Part shown: piece by piece, positions 56,580-64,000 of the stretch
How positions within the stretch are numbered: the stretch's first letter is position 1
Layout of the letters: each line of letters begins with the position of its first letter
Assembly: GCA_002721545.1 (NCBI GenBank)
Contig: PBKR01000010.1
Coordinates: 28,713-92,712 of the forward strand
Source: Nitrosomonadaceae bacterium
GTDB lineage: Bacteria > Pseudomonadota > Gammaproteobacteria > Burkholderiales > Nitrosomonadaceae
Reading direction: 5' to 3'
Length of the DNA: 64,000 nt
Position numbers and translations under genes: made by a program
The notes under the pieces: model-generated
Databases searched by the model: none
What the model was told of the DNA's origin: nothing
The model's input: the letters and a program-made list of their open reading frames with translations, nothing else

Positions 56580-57400
56580 TCATATTTTTTAGTTCGTATG
56601 CGTTTCTTCCCTCTAGAAAAACCTGTAATCTTTGAAAAAGTATTTCTTAATAGATTATCTATTACTGAGTAAAGCCTTGTTATTTTTGCATCCGGCCTGC
56701 CAAGAAAAGAGGTTACATGGTAATACTGATAGCTTTCTTGTGAGTCTTCACTAAAATAATAATTACTAACACAGCATCTATGAATATTTGAACGAACATG
56801 GTCAACTGAATGCCATGAGTCTTTGGTGGTTTCTAATACAATTAATCTATTAAATATTGCCGGAATTTTTAATGGGGTCTTAACGTCTTTATTCCACAAC
56901 TCAAAATTTCCTCCATCAGATTGTTTGACATCAGGTGTTACATAAAAAAGTAGATTAAATTTTCTATACCTTTTCCTATTTGCATCATGTGAATTATCAA
57001 TATGTGGATTTAAAAAATGTCCAACATCCATTCGTGACAAACCTGAGGCATAGAGAGAGGGATCATTTTCAAGATTTATGGTTTTAGTAATTCGTTCAAT
57101 CGATTCTTTAACATTGTCCATTTGGAATGCAGAAGTTACATCACCAATAAGAGAATTTTCTAATGTATCAAGTTGTTTAAAGGTGAATTTTTTTTCCCTA
57201 AAGGTATTATGAAAATGATAAGAATTTTTGCTTGGGAAATTATTGTATATATCTAAAGTTATATCCTCCGGAAGCAAATTATCTAAAACAAAAAATTTAG
57301 AATTAGTTTCTTCAATTTGAGAAAAAAATTGTTTAGATAATTGATTAAATTGATTATTTAATCTGTCCGCTATTATTTCGGATAATGATTCAGAATTCAA
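56576..57400 (-). CDS. 2OG-Fe(II) oxygenase (prolyl-hydroxylase-like)
   Basis: A 274-residue protein with the double-stranded beta-helix of Fe(II)/2-oxoglutarate oxygenases. Iron ligands are His133 and Asp135 (NPHIDNSHD) and His197 (DSWHSVDH). Arg208 fits the 2-oxoglutarate site. LLFYVTPDVKQSDGGNFELW is the typical family core. The C-terminus is strongly basic. The start is a TTG without a clear ribosome site. It lies convergent to the LamG/radical SAM gene, suggesting a shared modification pathway. Confidence 0.83.
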   Translation of the reverse strand: MNSESLSEIIADRLNNQFNQLSKQFFSQIEETNSKFFVLDNLLPEDITLDIYNNFPSKNSYHFHNTFREKKFTFKQLDTLENSLIGDVTSAFQMDNVKESIERITKTINLENDPSLYASGLSRMDVGHFLNPHIDNSHDANRKRYRKFNLLFYVTPDVKQSDGGNFELWNKDVKTPLKIPAIFNRLIVLETTKDSWHSVDHVRSNIHRCCVSNYYFSEDSQESYQYYHVTSFLGRPDAKITRLYSVIDNLLRNTFSKITGFSRGKKRIRTKKYD

Positions 57401-57444
57401 CAGAGATATCGCTTAAAAAATAATTTTCTATTATATTACTCTTG

Positions 57445-57549
57445 TCCGATCATTCCTATACCCGTAGGGTTGATGATGCAGAAACGAGAATTAAAAAAGA
57501 GGGCGATAAGTACGTTGATGAATACTGGGCTCTTGTTGAATCTATTTAG
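57445..57549 (+). pseudogene. Possible gene remnant (C-terminal fragment)
   Basis: An open stretch ending in TAG that translates to a plausible C-terminus, with RRVDDAETRIKKEGDKYV and DEYWALVESI. It has no start codon or ribosome site. Its charge pattern and GC content differ from the AT-rich spacers, so it may be the tail of a lost gene. I cannot name the family. Confidence 0.3.
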
Positions 57550-57553
57550 TAAC

Positions 57554-57620
57554 GGTGGAATAATGGAAGTCAGCGGTCTTGAGGTAATTAGAAATCTTCG
57601 CTGACTTCCATTATTCCACC
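57554..57620. repeat. Perfect 22-bp inverted repeat
   Basis: Arms 57554-57575 and 57599-57620 are exact reverse complements, with a 23-nt loop between them. No U-run follows, so it is not a typical terminator. It could be a small mobile element's ends or a recombination site. Confidence 0.85.
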
Positions 57621-57636
57621 CCCTACACATATATTA

Positions 57637-57660
57637 TGTGGTATGAAATGTGGTATAGAA
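57637..57660 (+). repeat. Two adjacent similar 12-mers
   Basis: TGTGGTATGAAA is followed directly by TGTGGTATAGAA, 52 bp from the tRNA-Ser gene. They might be protein-binding sites, or chance. Confidence 0.5.
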
Positions 57661-57711
57661 TACTAGCTATTTACAAGTAAAGCCTAACAATCAAAGATTT
57701 ACACTAATAAA

Positions 57712-57804
57712 TGGCGGAGAGAGAGGGATTCGAACCCTCGATAAGCTTTTAAGGCCTATACTCCCTTAGCAGGGGAGCGCCTTCGACCACTCGGCCACCT
57801 CTCC
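57712..57804 (-). tRNA. tRNA-Ser (anticodon GCU)
   Basis: A 93-nt class II tRNA with encoded CCA and a long variable arm. The loop CTGCTAA gives anticodon GCT, and the acceptor arms GGAGAGG and CTCTCC pair. Confidence 0.95.
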
Positions 57805-57821
57805 TTTTAAATAAAGGCGAC

Positions 57822-57850
57822 ACAATAACGGTTTACATCTACCTGGTCAA
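57822..57850 (-). promoter_or_regulatory. Promoter of tRNA-Ser
   Basis: On the minus strand TTGACC (57845-57850), a 17-bp spacer and TATTGT (57822-57827) are followed by GTCGCC. The predicted start lies about 11 nt before the tRNA. The GC-rich bases after -10 suit a stringent stable-RNA promoter. Confidence 0.65.
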
Positions 57851-57869
57851 ACTAATAAGCTATCTTATT

Positions 57870-59105
57870 TCATTTTAGACTAGCCTGGTCCAAGCCAAAA
57901 GTTTTATGAAGTATACGTACCGCAAGCTCCATATATTTCTCATCTACGATTACTGAAATTTTAATCTCTGAAGTAGAAATCATCTGAATATTTATCCCCT
58001 CTTCTGCCAAAGATCGAAACATTTTACTAGCAATTCCAACATATGAACGCATACCTACACCAACAATAGAGACCTTAGCTATTTTGTCTCCACCTATAAC
58101 ATCTCTTGCACCTATATCAGGCTGGACCTGAGCCTTAAGCATATCCATTGCTCTTCCAAATTCATTCCGATTTACAGTAAACGAAAAATTTGTCAGGCCA
58201 TCATTACCAATATTCTGAATTATCATATCCACGTCAATATTTGCTTCCGCTACAGGACCAAGAATCTGATAAGCAATACCTGGTTGATCTGGTACACCTA
58301 AAACAGTAATTTTTGCCTCATCACGATTAAATGCAATACCTGAAATAGTTTCCTGTTCCATATTCTCATCTTCCTCAAAAGTAATCAGAGTACCTTCACC
58401 TATTTCTACAAAACTTGAAAGTACCCTTAACTTCACCCTATGTTTTCCTGCAAACTCAACGGATCGAATTTGAAGAATTTTAGACCCTAAGCTTGCCAAT
58501 TCCATCATTTCTTCAAAAGTAATAGTCTTTAGCCGCCTTGCTTCTGGAACAACACGTGGATCAGTGGTATATACGCCATCTACATCAGTATATATCTGGC
58601 ATTCCTTAGCTCCAAGTGTCGCAGCTAATGCCACACCAGTTATATCAGATCCTCCACGGCCTAATGTAGTAATATTGCCAAATTCATCAACACCCTGAAA
58701 TCCAGCTACTACAACAATATATCCTGCATCTAGATCTGCCCGAATTCTATTCTCATCAATCTGAAGTATGCGCGCTTTGTTATGTGCATTATCAGTTAGT
58801 ATCTTTACCTGCGCTCCAGTATAACTTTTTGTTTTGAAGCCCAACTCAATCAACGCCATTGATAACAATGCTATAGTAACTTGTTCACCAGTAGAAACCA
58901 GAACATCTAGCTCTCTTGGTTCAGGAACATTCTGAATCTGTCTAGCCAAAGTAAGAAGACGATTAGTTTCTCCACTTATAGCAGAGACTGCTACTACCAT
59001 TTGGTGCCCTAACGATTGAAATTTTGCTATGCGACAAGCAACATTTTTAATGCGCTCAACACTTCCAACCGATGTCCCTCCATATTTTTGAACGATAAGT
59101 GCCAC
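57870..59105 (-). CDS. lysC: Aspartate kinase
   Basis: First enzyme of the lysine, threonine and methionine pathway. It has 411 residues. The start ALIVQKYGGTSVGSVERI is the amino-acid-kinase signature, with TLGRGGSD and TDVDGVYTTDPR in the catalytic domain. Two ACT domains follow, with VLGVPDQPGIAYQ and IVGVGMRSYVGIASKMF, and mark it as a feedback-controlled monofunctional aspartokinase. hom, the next step after aspartate semialdehyde dehydrogenase, is at the other end of the window. Confidence 0.97.
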   Translation of the reverse strand: MALIVQKYGGTSVGSVERIKNVACRIAKFQSLGHQMVVAVSAISGETNRLLTLARQIQNVPEPRELDVLVSTGEQVTIALLSMALIELGFKTKSYTGAQVKILTDNAHNKARILQIDENRIRADLDAGYIVVVAGFQGVDEFGNITTLGRGGSDITGVALAATLGAKECQIYTDVDGVYTTDPRVVPEARRLKTITFEEMMELASLGSKILQIRSVEFAGKHRVKLRVLSSFVEIGEGTLITFEEDENMEQETISGIAFNRDEAKITVLGVPDQPGIAYQILGPVAEANIDVDMIIQNIGNDGLTNFSFTVNRNEFGRAMDMLKAQVQPDIGARDVIGGDKIAKVSIVGVGMRSYVGIASKMFRSLAEEGINIQMISTSEIKISVIVDEKYMELAVRILHKTFGLDQASLK

Positions 59106-59218
59106 GACTATTGATATCTCTATTTAATTATTGTTTTCATTAATACATAGATATTACCTGATTCCTAGAAAGAACACTAAATATGTTAATGTAATTTTTA
59201 CAAAATTAATTATATAAA

Positions 59219-60058
59219 TTACATACTAATCTTGACAACTAAACCAAGAGAATTAATTTCTTTACCAAAAGATTTAATCCATGTTTGAGTAACTTTTGTG
59301 AGCCGTAATGCCTCAGGCTGCATTGAAGGACGTGCTAGCCTATATAGAAGGACTCCCTGAATTAAAGTGCCTTCCTGCAACAACTTCTCAATGAATTCTA
59401 AATAAGCTTTAATCTCTATTTTTGTAGGAGGGTTACCGTCCGTTTTAAATAAACATGTCTGGATCCAAGTAGGACATAATGATGAAGATATTTTTAAGTT
59501 GTTATAGACTTGCCTAGTGCTTATATGTGTATTATTAATCTGTTGCCTCTTTTCATATATAGCACTATCTAATTTAAACCAAATTTCTCCATTAATTGCC
59601 GCTAGACATCTAAGTCCTTCCTGTACATTTGCTCTACCAACCAAGCTCCCATTTGTAATCAGCACCACCTTAAGCTCTTTTAGCAAATCAGAGCTAAGCT
59701 TCACTTTTCTAATTATATCTACTACTTGCTTAAATTCTTTGGCACTAGTGGGCTCACCATTACCAGATAAAGCAATATCGCTAATACGCCTTGCATCTAG
59801 TTTTACCTGCTCCCGCATGAAGGAGCCATGTATTATTTCCTGCAAAAAACTATATAGCTCATTTTCTAACTTAACTAAATCAATTGCTGGTGCTGAACCA
59901 CGTCTCAGGGATGGCACTTGGCAATAAATACACCGCCAATTACAAGCACTATTTGGGTTAAGGTTAATTCCAATGGATATTCCACCAGCGCGACGTGAGA
60001 CTACAGGGTAAACATAGGTTAGCCCAACAATATCACGACTGTGGTCAGTAATATTCAA
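59219..60058 (-). CDS. Radical SAM protein adjacent to queD
   Basis: A 279-residue radical SAM enzyme. The motif CNWRCIYC (Cys39, 43, 46) carries the CX3CX2C iron-sulfur site. DIALSGNGEPTSAKEF and VVLITNGS are part of the core. The start LTYVYPVVSRRAGG is family-typical. I chose the TTG at 60058, which leaves 37 bp to the divergent queD start. A longer reading to 60220 would run into queD. It lacks the CX14CX2C motif of QueE, so its role in deazapurine synthesis is not supported; function unknown. Confidence 0.83.
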   Translation of the reverse strand: MNITDHSRDIVGLTYVYPVVSRRAGGISIGINLNPNSACNWRCIYCQVPSLRRGSAPAIDLVKLENELYSFLQEIIHGSFMREQVKLDARRISDIALSGNGEPTSAKEFKQVVDIIRKVKLSSDLLKELKVVLITNGSLVGRANVQEGLRCLAAINGEIWFKLDSAIYEKRQQINNTHISTRQVYNNLKISSSLCPTWIQTCLFKTDGNPPTKIEIKAYLEFIEKLLQEGTLIQGVLLYRLARPSMQPEALRLTKVTQTWIKSFGKEINSLGLVVKISM

Positions 60059-60095
60059 TAGTTTGGAAGACCCTTCCGATGTTACAATCTTAACT

Positions 60096-60545
60096 ATGCT
60101 AATCTCCAGTAAATTAGAATTCGATGCTGGCCATCGTATTCCTTCCCATAATAGCCATTGTCGCCATCTGCATGGCCACCGATATGCCATAGAAATAACT
60201 CTATCTGGCAATATTATCACTGATGAAGGTATAGCTAATCAAGGCATGATAATGGATTACTCAGAAGTGAAACGTATTGCAAAAGATACCCTTATAAATA
60301 AATGGGATCATGCCTTCCTTGTTTACTCAGGTGATATCCAGGTTCTTAAATTTCTCCAGTCTATTAAAGACCATAAAACAGTTATTTTGGATAAGCCCCC
60401 TACAGCAGAGAATCTGGCACTAATTGCATTTGATATACTTGATCATGCCTATATCGATAATTATGAGAATAACCTTAGATTGGAAAAAATTCGTTTATAT
60501 GAAACGCCTAATTGCTGGGCTGATGCAATACGCAAAGAGAATTAA
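60096..60545 (+). CDS. queD: 6-carboxy-5,6,7,8-tetrahydropterin synthase
   Basis: Makes the precursor of queuosine and other deazapurines from dihydroneopterin triphosphate. The ATG at 60096 gives 149 residues, in agreement with the family. LEFDAGHRIPSHNSHCRHLHGHRY carries zinc ligands His13, His26 and His28 and the catalytic Cys22. GMIMDYSEVK and WDHAFLV are further family motifs. A start 11 codons upstream would add non-conserved residues. It is divergent from the radical SAM gene. Confidence 0.94.
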   Translation: MLISSKLEFDAGHRIPSHNSHCRHLHGHRYAIEITLSGNIITDEGIANQGMIMDYSEVKRIAKDTLINKWDHAFLVYSGDIQVLKFLQSIKDHKTVILDKPPTAENLALIAFDILDHAYIDNYENNLRLEKIRLYETPNCWADAIRKEN

Positions 60546-60676
60546 CATTTTCTCCCAAGAACCGATAAAATTTCTACATACTGCAACTAAATAATAATGC
60601 TAAAAGTTTATACTACAGTACAATTCTTCAATCAGGGCTGAAAATAAACTACTAATATTTTAAAAACTAAAGTCCT

Positions 60677-62071
60677 TTAATACCTTGAAGGTGGTGCAAA
60701 GCTCTCAAATCTTGTGTACTGACCTAAAAATGTAAGGTCAATTTTACCTATAGGGCCGTTACGTTGCTTACCAATAATAATTTCTGCAACTCCTTTGTCT
60801 TCTGTATCAGGGTTATAAACCTCATCACGATAAATAAATAAAATTAAATCAGCATCTTGTTCTATAGCACCAGATTCACGTAAATCTGACATTACTGGAC
60901 GTTTATGAGGATTGGGTCTCTGCTCCAAGCTACGATTTAATTGTGATAATGCTACCACTGGTACCTGTAATTCTTTAGCTAATGCCTTTAAAGATCGTGA
61001 GATCTCTGAGATCTCAGTTGCACGATTTTCTCCCTGACTAATGGATGACATTAGCTGTAAATAATCTACTACAATTAATCCAAGATTATTATGCTGACGA
61101 TGAAGCCTACGTGCACGTGCTCTTAACTCCAATGCATTCAATGCAGCACTCTCATCAATATATAATGGTGCTTCATTCAATTTACCAAGCGCACTTGTCA
61201 GTTTAGGCCAGTCCTCGTCAAGCAAACGCCCAGTGCGGACCTTATGCTGATCTAACTGACCAACCGAACCCAACATCCGCATTGCTAGCTGTGCTCCCCC
61301 CATTTCCATACTAAATACTGCAACTGGTTTCTTTAATTCAAGTGCAACATGCTCAGCAATATTAAGTGAAAAAGCTGTTTTACCCATAGATGGCCTACCA
61401 GCCACAATAATTAGATCCCCTGGTTGAAAGCCAGATGTCTTCTGATCAAGGTCATGAAATCCAGTTGCAATACCCGTGACATCACTTGGATTTTCTTGGT
61501 TATAAAGTACCTCTATACGCTCTACCACGTCTTTAAGTAATGGCTGAATATCACTAAAACCCTGCTTCCCACGTGCCCCTGCTTCTGCAATTTCAAATAC
61601 CTTAGATTCAGCTTCATCTAGTAAATTAGCAGCAGAACGACCAGCAGGATTATAAGATGCATCAGATATATCCACACCAACCTGTGCAAGCTTTCGCATC
61701 ACAGAGCGCTCACGTACTATTTCTGCATAACGACGAATATTAGCCGCAGATGGTGTATTTTGTGCCATCATGCCAACATAAGTAAGTCCCCCGACACTTT
61801 GTAAATCAGCAGAATTTTCAAGCGACTCAGCAACAGTCACCACATCTGCAGGCTTATTATGTTCAATCAGCTTGCTGATATGGCTATAAATTATTCGATG
61901 GTCTGACCGATAAAAATCATCCTCATGAATCACATCGGCCACTTTATCCCAAGCTTGGTTATCTAAAAGAAGACCGCCTAATACTGATTGCTCAGCCTCA
62001 ATCGAATGTGGAGGTGATTTAAAAGAATCAGTTGGCTGATCACCAGCTACGGTTGATATGATTTGAGCCAT
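60677..62071 (-). CDS. dnaB: Replicative DNA helicase DnaB
   Basis: Hexameric helicase that unwinds DNA at the fork. It has 464 residues. The N-terminal DnaB domain with HSIEAEQSVLGGLLLDN is followed by the RecA-like core: Walker A GRPSMGKTAF, Walker B LIVVDYLQLM and GQLAMRMLG-like helicase segments, then RESGAIEQDADLILFIYRDE. Length is normal and no intein is seen. It follows the rplI terminator on the same strand. Confidence 0.97.
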   Translation of the reverse strand: MAQIISTVAGDQPTDSFKSPPHSIEAEQSVLGGLLLDNQAWDKVADVIHEDDFYRSDHRIIYSHISKLIEHNKPADVVTVAESLENSADLQSVGGLTYVGMMAQNTPSAANIRRYAEIVRERSVMRKLAQVGVDISDASYNPAGRSAANLLDEAESKVFEIAEAGARGKQGFSDIQPLLKDVVERIEVLYNQENPSDVTGIATGFHDLDQKTSGFQPGDLIIVAGRPSMGKTAFSLNIAEHVALELKKPVAVFSMEMGGAQLAMRMLGSVGQLDQHKVRTGRLLDEDWPKLTSALGKLNEAPLYIDESAALNALELRARARRLHRQHNNLGLIVVDYLQLMSSISQGENRATEISEISRSLKALAKELQVPVVALSQLNRSLEQRPNPHKRPVMSDLRESGAIEQDADLILFIYRDEVYNPDTEDKGVAEIIIGKQRNGPIGKIDLTFLGQYTRFESFAPPSRY

Positions 62072-62136
62072 AAAATTTTATCGAATTTAATGTCCTGTTA
62101 GAAGTAATTCTACCACTAGCAATCAGAAGGAGAAAT

Positions 62137-62162
62137 AAAAAGGGCTGTCCCCAGCCCTTTTT
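62137..62162 (-). terminator. Terminator after the rpsF-rpsR-rplI operon
   Basis: An 11-bp stem (62137-62147 with 62152-62162), a 4-nt loop and a U-run on the minus strand, about 25 nt after the rplI stop. It separates the ribosomal genes from dnaB. Confidence 0.9.
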
Positions 62163-62185
62163 ATTAAGTTAACAATAATTCTACT

Positions 62186-62641
62186 TCAAATAGTTGTTTC
62201 ACCCAATACAGATACGGTGATATTTACTGATATATCACTATGTAAAACAATATTTATCGGATGATCACCTACTTGCTTCAAAGGTCCATCAGGCATACGG
62301 ATCATAGTTCTATCTATTTCAAAGCCTTGAGCTTTTATAGCCTTTACAATATCAATATTTGTAACCGATCCAAATAATTTTCCATCAACCCCTGTTTTTT
62401 GAGAAATCTGTACCATTAAACCATCAAGTTTATCTGCATAAGACTGAGTATCTGCTAATTTCTCTGCTGCTACTTTTTCCAACTCAGAACGCTTAGCTTC
62501 AAACTCAGCAATACTGGCTTCTGTCGCCCGCTTAGCCTTACCCTGAGGAATTAAAAAATTACGGGCATAACCATTCTTCACATTTATCACATCACCAAGT
62601 TGCCCAAGACTAGCAATCTTCTCCATCAATATAATTTGCAT
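62186..62641 (-). CDS. rplI: 50S ribosomal protein L9
   Basis: Ribosomal protein of 151 residues, the usual size. It starts [29 protein letters not shown], the L9 N-terminal domain with GYARNFLIP, and ends in the helical C-terminal domain with [12 protein letters not shown]. It lies 11 bp after rpsR. Confidence 0.96.
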   Translation of the reverse strand: MQIILMEKIASLGQLGDVINVKNGYARNFLIPQGKAKRATEASIAEFEAKRSELEKVAAEKLADTQSYADKLDGLMVQISQKTGVDGKLFGSVTNIDIVKAIKAQGFEIDRTMIRMPDGPLKQVGDHPINIVLHSDISVNITVSVLGETTI

Positions 62642-62652
62642 ACTGTCACCTC

Positions 62653-62934
62653 TCAGTGTAAGTCGGTATATGGTAGCAGAGCAAGATATCGCGCTCGTTC
62701 AATAGCTCCGCCTAATTGACGCTGATAATGTGATTTTGTGCCAGTAATACGTGCAGGAATAACCTTGTAATTTTCATTAATAAAATCTTTTAAGAGCTCG
62801 ATATCTTTGTAATCTACTGCTTTAATTCCTTCTGCAGTAAAGCGACAAAATTTTCTCCGCTTGAACAATGGTCGATTTGCGCTTTTATCTTTATCTTTGT
62901 CTCTTCCTTTACGCTTAGTCATAAAGCGACCCAT
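62653..62934 (-). CDS. rpsR: 30S ribosomal protein S18
   Basis: A 93-residue ribosomal protein. The core [29 protein letters not shown] and the [25 protein letters not shown] segment are S18. The N-terminal 20 residues are Lys/Arg/Asp-rich. The ATG four codons in could also be used. It is 59 bp from rpsF, with no priB gene between. Confidence 0.96.
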   Translation of the reverse strand: MGRFMTKRKGRDKDKDKSANRPLFKRRKFCRFTAEGIKAVDYKDIELLKDFINENYKVIPARITGTKSHYQRQLGGAIERARYLALLPYTDLH

Positions 62935-62993
62935 AATTTTTCCTATTATCTAATTATATAAATATATATTACCGAATAAACTAATAAGTTATT

Positions 62994-63368
62994 TTATCTG
63001 CCAACGTTAATTTCTACGGCTTCTTCTGTCCTTACGGTAGGCCTAGACTTATCATCCCTCATCATTGGAGAAGGAGTAACGATTGGACCATCAACCCTCA
63101 TAGTAAGATAACGAAGAATTGCATCATTGAATTTAAAGGCATGATCTAACTCTTCTAAAGTCTCCTGATCGCATTCAATATTCATTAAAACATAATGCGC
63201 CTTATGAAGCTTATTAATCAGATAAGCAAGTTGGCGACGCCCCCAATCTTCCTGACGATGAACTTTTCCATTCTTAGAAGTTACCATTCCATGATAACGC
63301 TCAATCATTGCGGGCACTTGTTCGCTCTGATCTGGATGTACGATAAAAACAATCTCATAATGACGCAT
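62994..63368 (-). CDS. rpsF: 30S ribosomal protein S6
   Basis: A 124-residue ribosomal protein with [22 protein letters not shown] at the start and [14 protein letters not shown] in the middle, both typical of S6. The C-terminal 25 residues are polar. A GGGA lies before the ATG. It is the first gene of the ribosomal operon. Confidence 0.96.
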   Translation of the reverse strand: MRHYEIVFIVHPDQSEQVPAMIERYHGMVTSKNGKVHRQEDWGRRQLAYLINKLHKAHYVLMNIECDQETLEELDHAFKFNDAILRYLTMRVDGPIVTPSPMMRDDKSRPTVRTEEAVEINVGR

Positions 63369-63567
63369 ATATATTCCCTTTGGGTGAAATCTCCCACATT
63401 ATGAATGCGGTGAGATAAGGACTTAATCGGGTGAAATTCTAACTAAAATATGAAACAATATCAATAAGAAACAGCATAAAGCTTATATAATCAAAATTAT
63501 ATCAATTAAAAAATATAAATTCTTGTTAGTATAAAATTCTTTAACAATGGCTATTTCTTCTGAGACT

Positions 63568-64000
63568 CTACCCTTCATTATTAGTTCTTTGTCGATAAGT
63601 CTCAAATAAACAGATACCTGCACTGACTGAAACATTGAGACTTTCAACGCCCCCCAGCATAGGAATTGAAATCAATTGATCACATGTTTCACGAGTAAGC
63701 CTTCTCATACCTCGACCTTCAGCGCCTAATACCCATGCAACAGAGCCATCTATTTTCAAAGATGGTAATTTATTCTCTACACCAGAATTAGTACCAATTA
63801 TCCAAATACCATTCTCCTTTAACTTACGTAGTGTTCGAGCAAGATTAGTAACGACAATATATGGAACGGAATCAGCTGCGCCACTTGCTACCTTATATAC
63901 TGTAGCTGTAAGTCCAACAGAGCGATCTTTGGGTGAGATGACCGCAGTAACGCCAAAAGCATCTGCTACACGTAAGCATGCACCTAAATTATGTGGGTCC
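63568..64000 (-). CDS. rlmB: 23S rRNA (guanosine-2251-2'-O) methyltransferase RlmB, C-terminal part
   Basis: SpoU-family rRNA methyltransferase; about 144 residues are present and the N-terminus lies beyond the right edge. [17 protein letters not shown] at the edge is SpoU motif 1, [13 protein letters not shown] motif 2, and [20 protein letters not shown] motif 3, which carries the conserved Asn and Ser for methyl transfer. It ends in a polar tail. The next gene, rpsF, is 200 bp downstream. Confidence 0.94.
   Translation of the reverse strand, partial: DPHNLGACLRVADAFGVTAVISPKDRSVGLTATVYKVASGAADSVPYIVVTNLARTLRKLKENGIWIIGTNSGVENKLPSLKIDGSVAWVLGAEGRGMRRLTRETCDQLISIPMLGGVESLNVSVSAGICLFETYRQRTNNEG

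Larger units (their letters stand above)
57401..57711. other. Spacer with remnant, inverted repeat and tandem 12-mer
   Basis: About 310 bp between the oxygenase gene and tRNA-Ser. It holds a possible gene remnant at 57445-57549, a perfect 22-bp inverted repeat (57554-57575 and 57599-57620) and two similar 12-mers at 57637-57660. These are described separately. Confidence 0.6.

Noticed and set aside
57554..57620. Inverted repeat as a plain terminator
   Set aside because: No U-run follows on either strand, and the 23-nt loop is long.

Overview
The window is AT-rich (roughly one third G+C by eye) bacterial chromosome with short intergenic gaps and many TTG starts. Several gene neighbourhoods are typical of Betaproteobacteria: gloB / methyltransferase / rnhA / dnaQ, bamD head-to-head with rluD-pgeF, hom-alaA next to a Mth938-domain gene, and rpsF-rpsR-rplI-dnaB. 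Together with a complete urea ABC transporter, this points to a low-GC betaproteobacterium, perhaps near Nitrosomonadales. That placement is inference. No urease or ammonia monooxygenase gene lies in the window.

Layout. 0-2.4 kb: 5' end of homoserine dehydrogenase, alaA, and a Mth938-domain protein. 2.4-10.6 kb: urea transporter urtA-urtBCDE followed by a second urtA. The two urtA units form an apparently perfect 1,565-bp direct repeat that carries promoter region, gene and terminator. 11-12.7 kb: tRNA-Leu, two small lipoproteins, tRNA-Cys and tRNA-Gly. 12.8-40.9 kb: mostly housekeeping genes for DNA repair, tRNA and rRNA modification, protein synthesis, lipid synthesis and cell wall recycling (pgsA, uvrC, a family-5 uracil-DNA glycosylase, pgl, gloB, rnhA, dnaQ, gltX, bamD, rluD, pgeF, typA, rhlE, radA, tilS, accA, ybiT, ampD). 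The RhlE-type helicase is split by an in-frame TAA.

41.1-49.4 kb holds the most unusual locus, a compact eight-gene minus-strand operon. It encodes two secreted or lipid-anchored proteins, a membrane-anchored TPR-like protein, a membrane-anchored PEGA plus formylglycine-enzyme-like protein, a 48-residue membrane protein, a TolQ/ExbB/MotA-like channel, and two von Willebrand A proteins. Each vWA protein begins with an ExbD/TolR-like transmembrane helix containing an Asp. I read it as an ion-driven envelope machine in which ExbD-like subunits are fused to vWA domains. The function is unknown.

49.4-57.7 kb is accessory: hypothetical proteins, a DUF3750 lipoprotein, glutathione peroxidase, a secreted nuclease, a rhodanese, two paralogous adhesin-E-like proteins, a short MORN-like protein, and a convergent pair made of a large LamG/radical-SAM protein and a 2OG-Fe(II) oxygenase. 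It ends next to tRNA-Ser with a perfect 22-bp inverted repeat and a possible gene remnant. 57.8-64 kb returns to core genes: lysC, a radical SAM protein beside queD, dnaB, rplI, rpsR, rpsF (with no priB between rpsF and rpsR), and the 3' part of rlmB at the edge.
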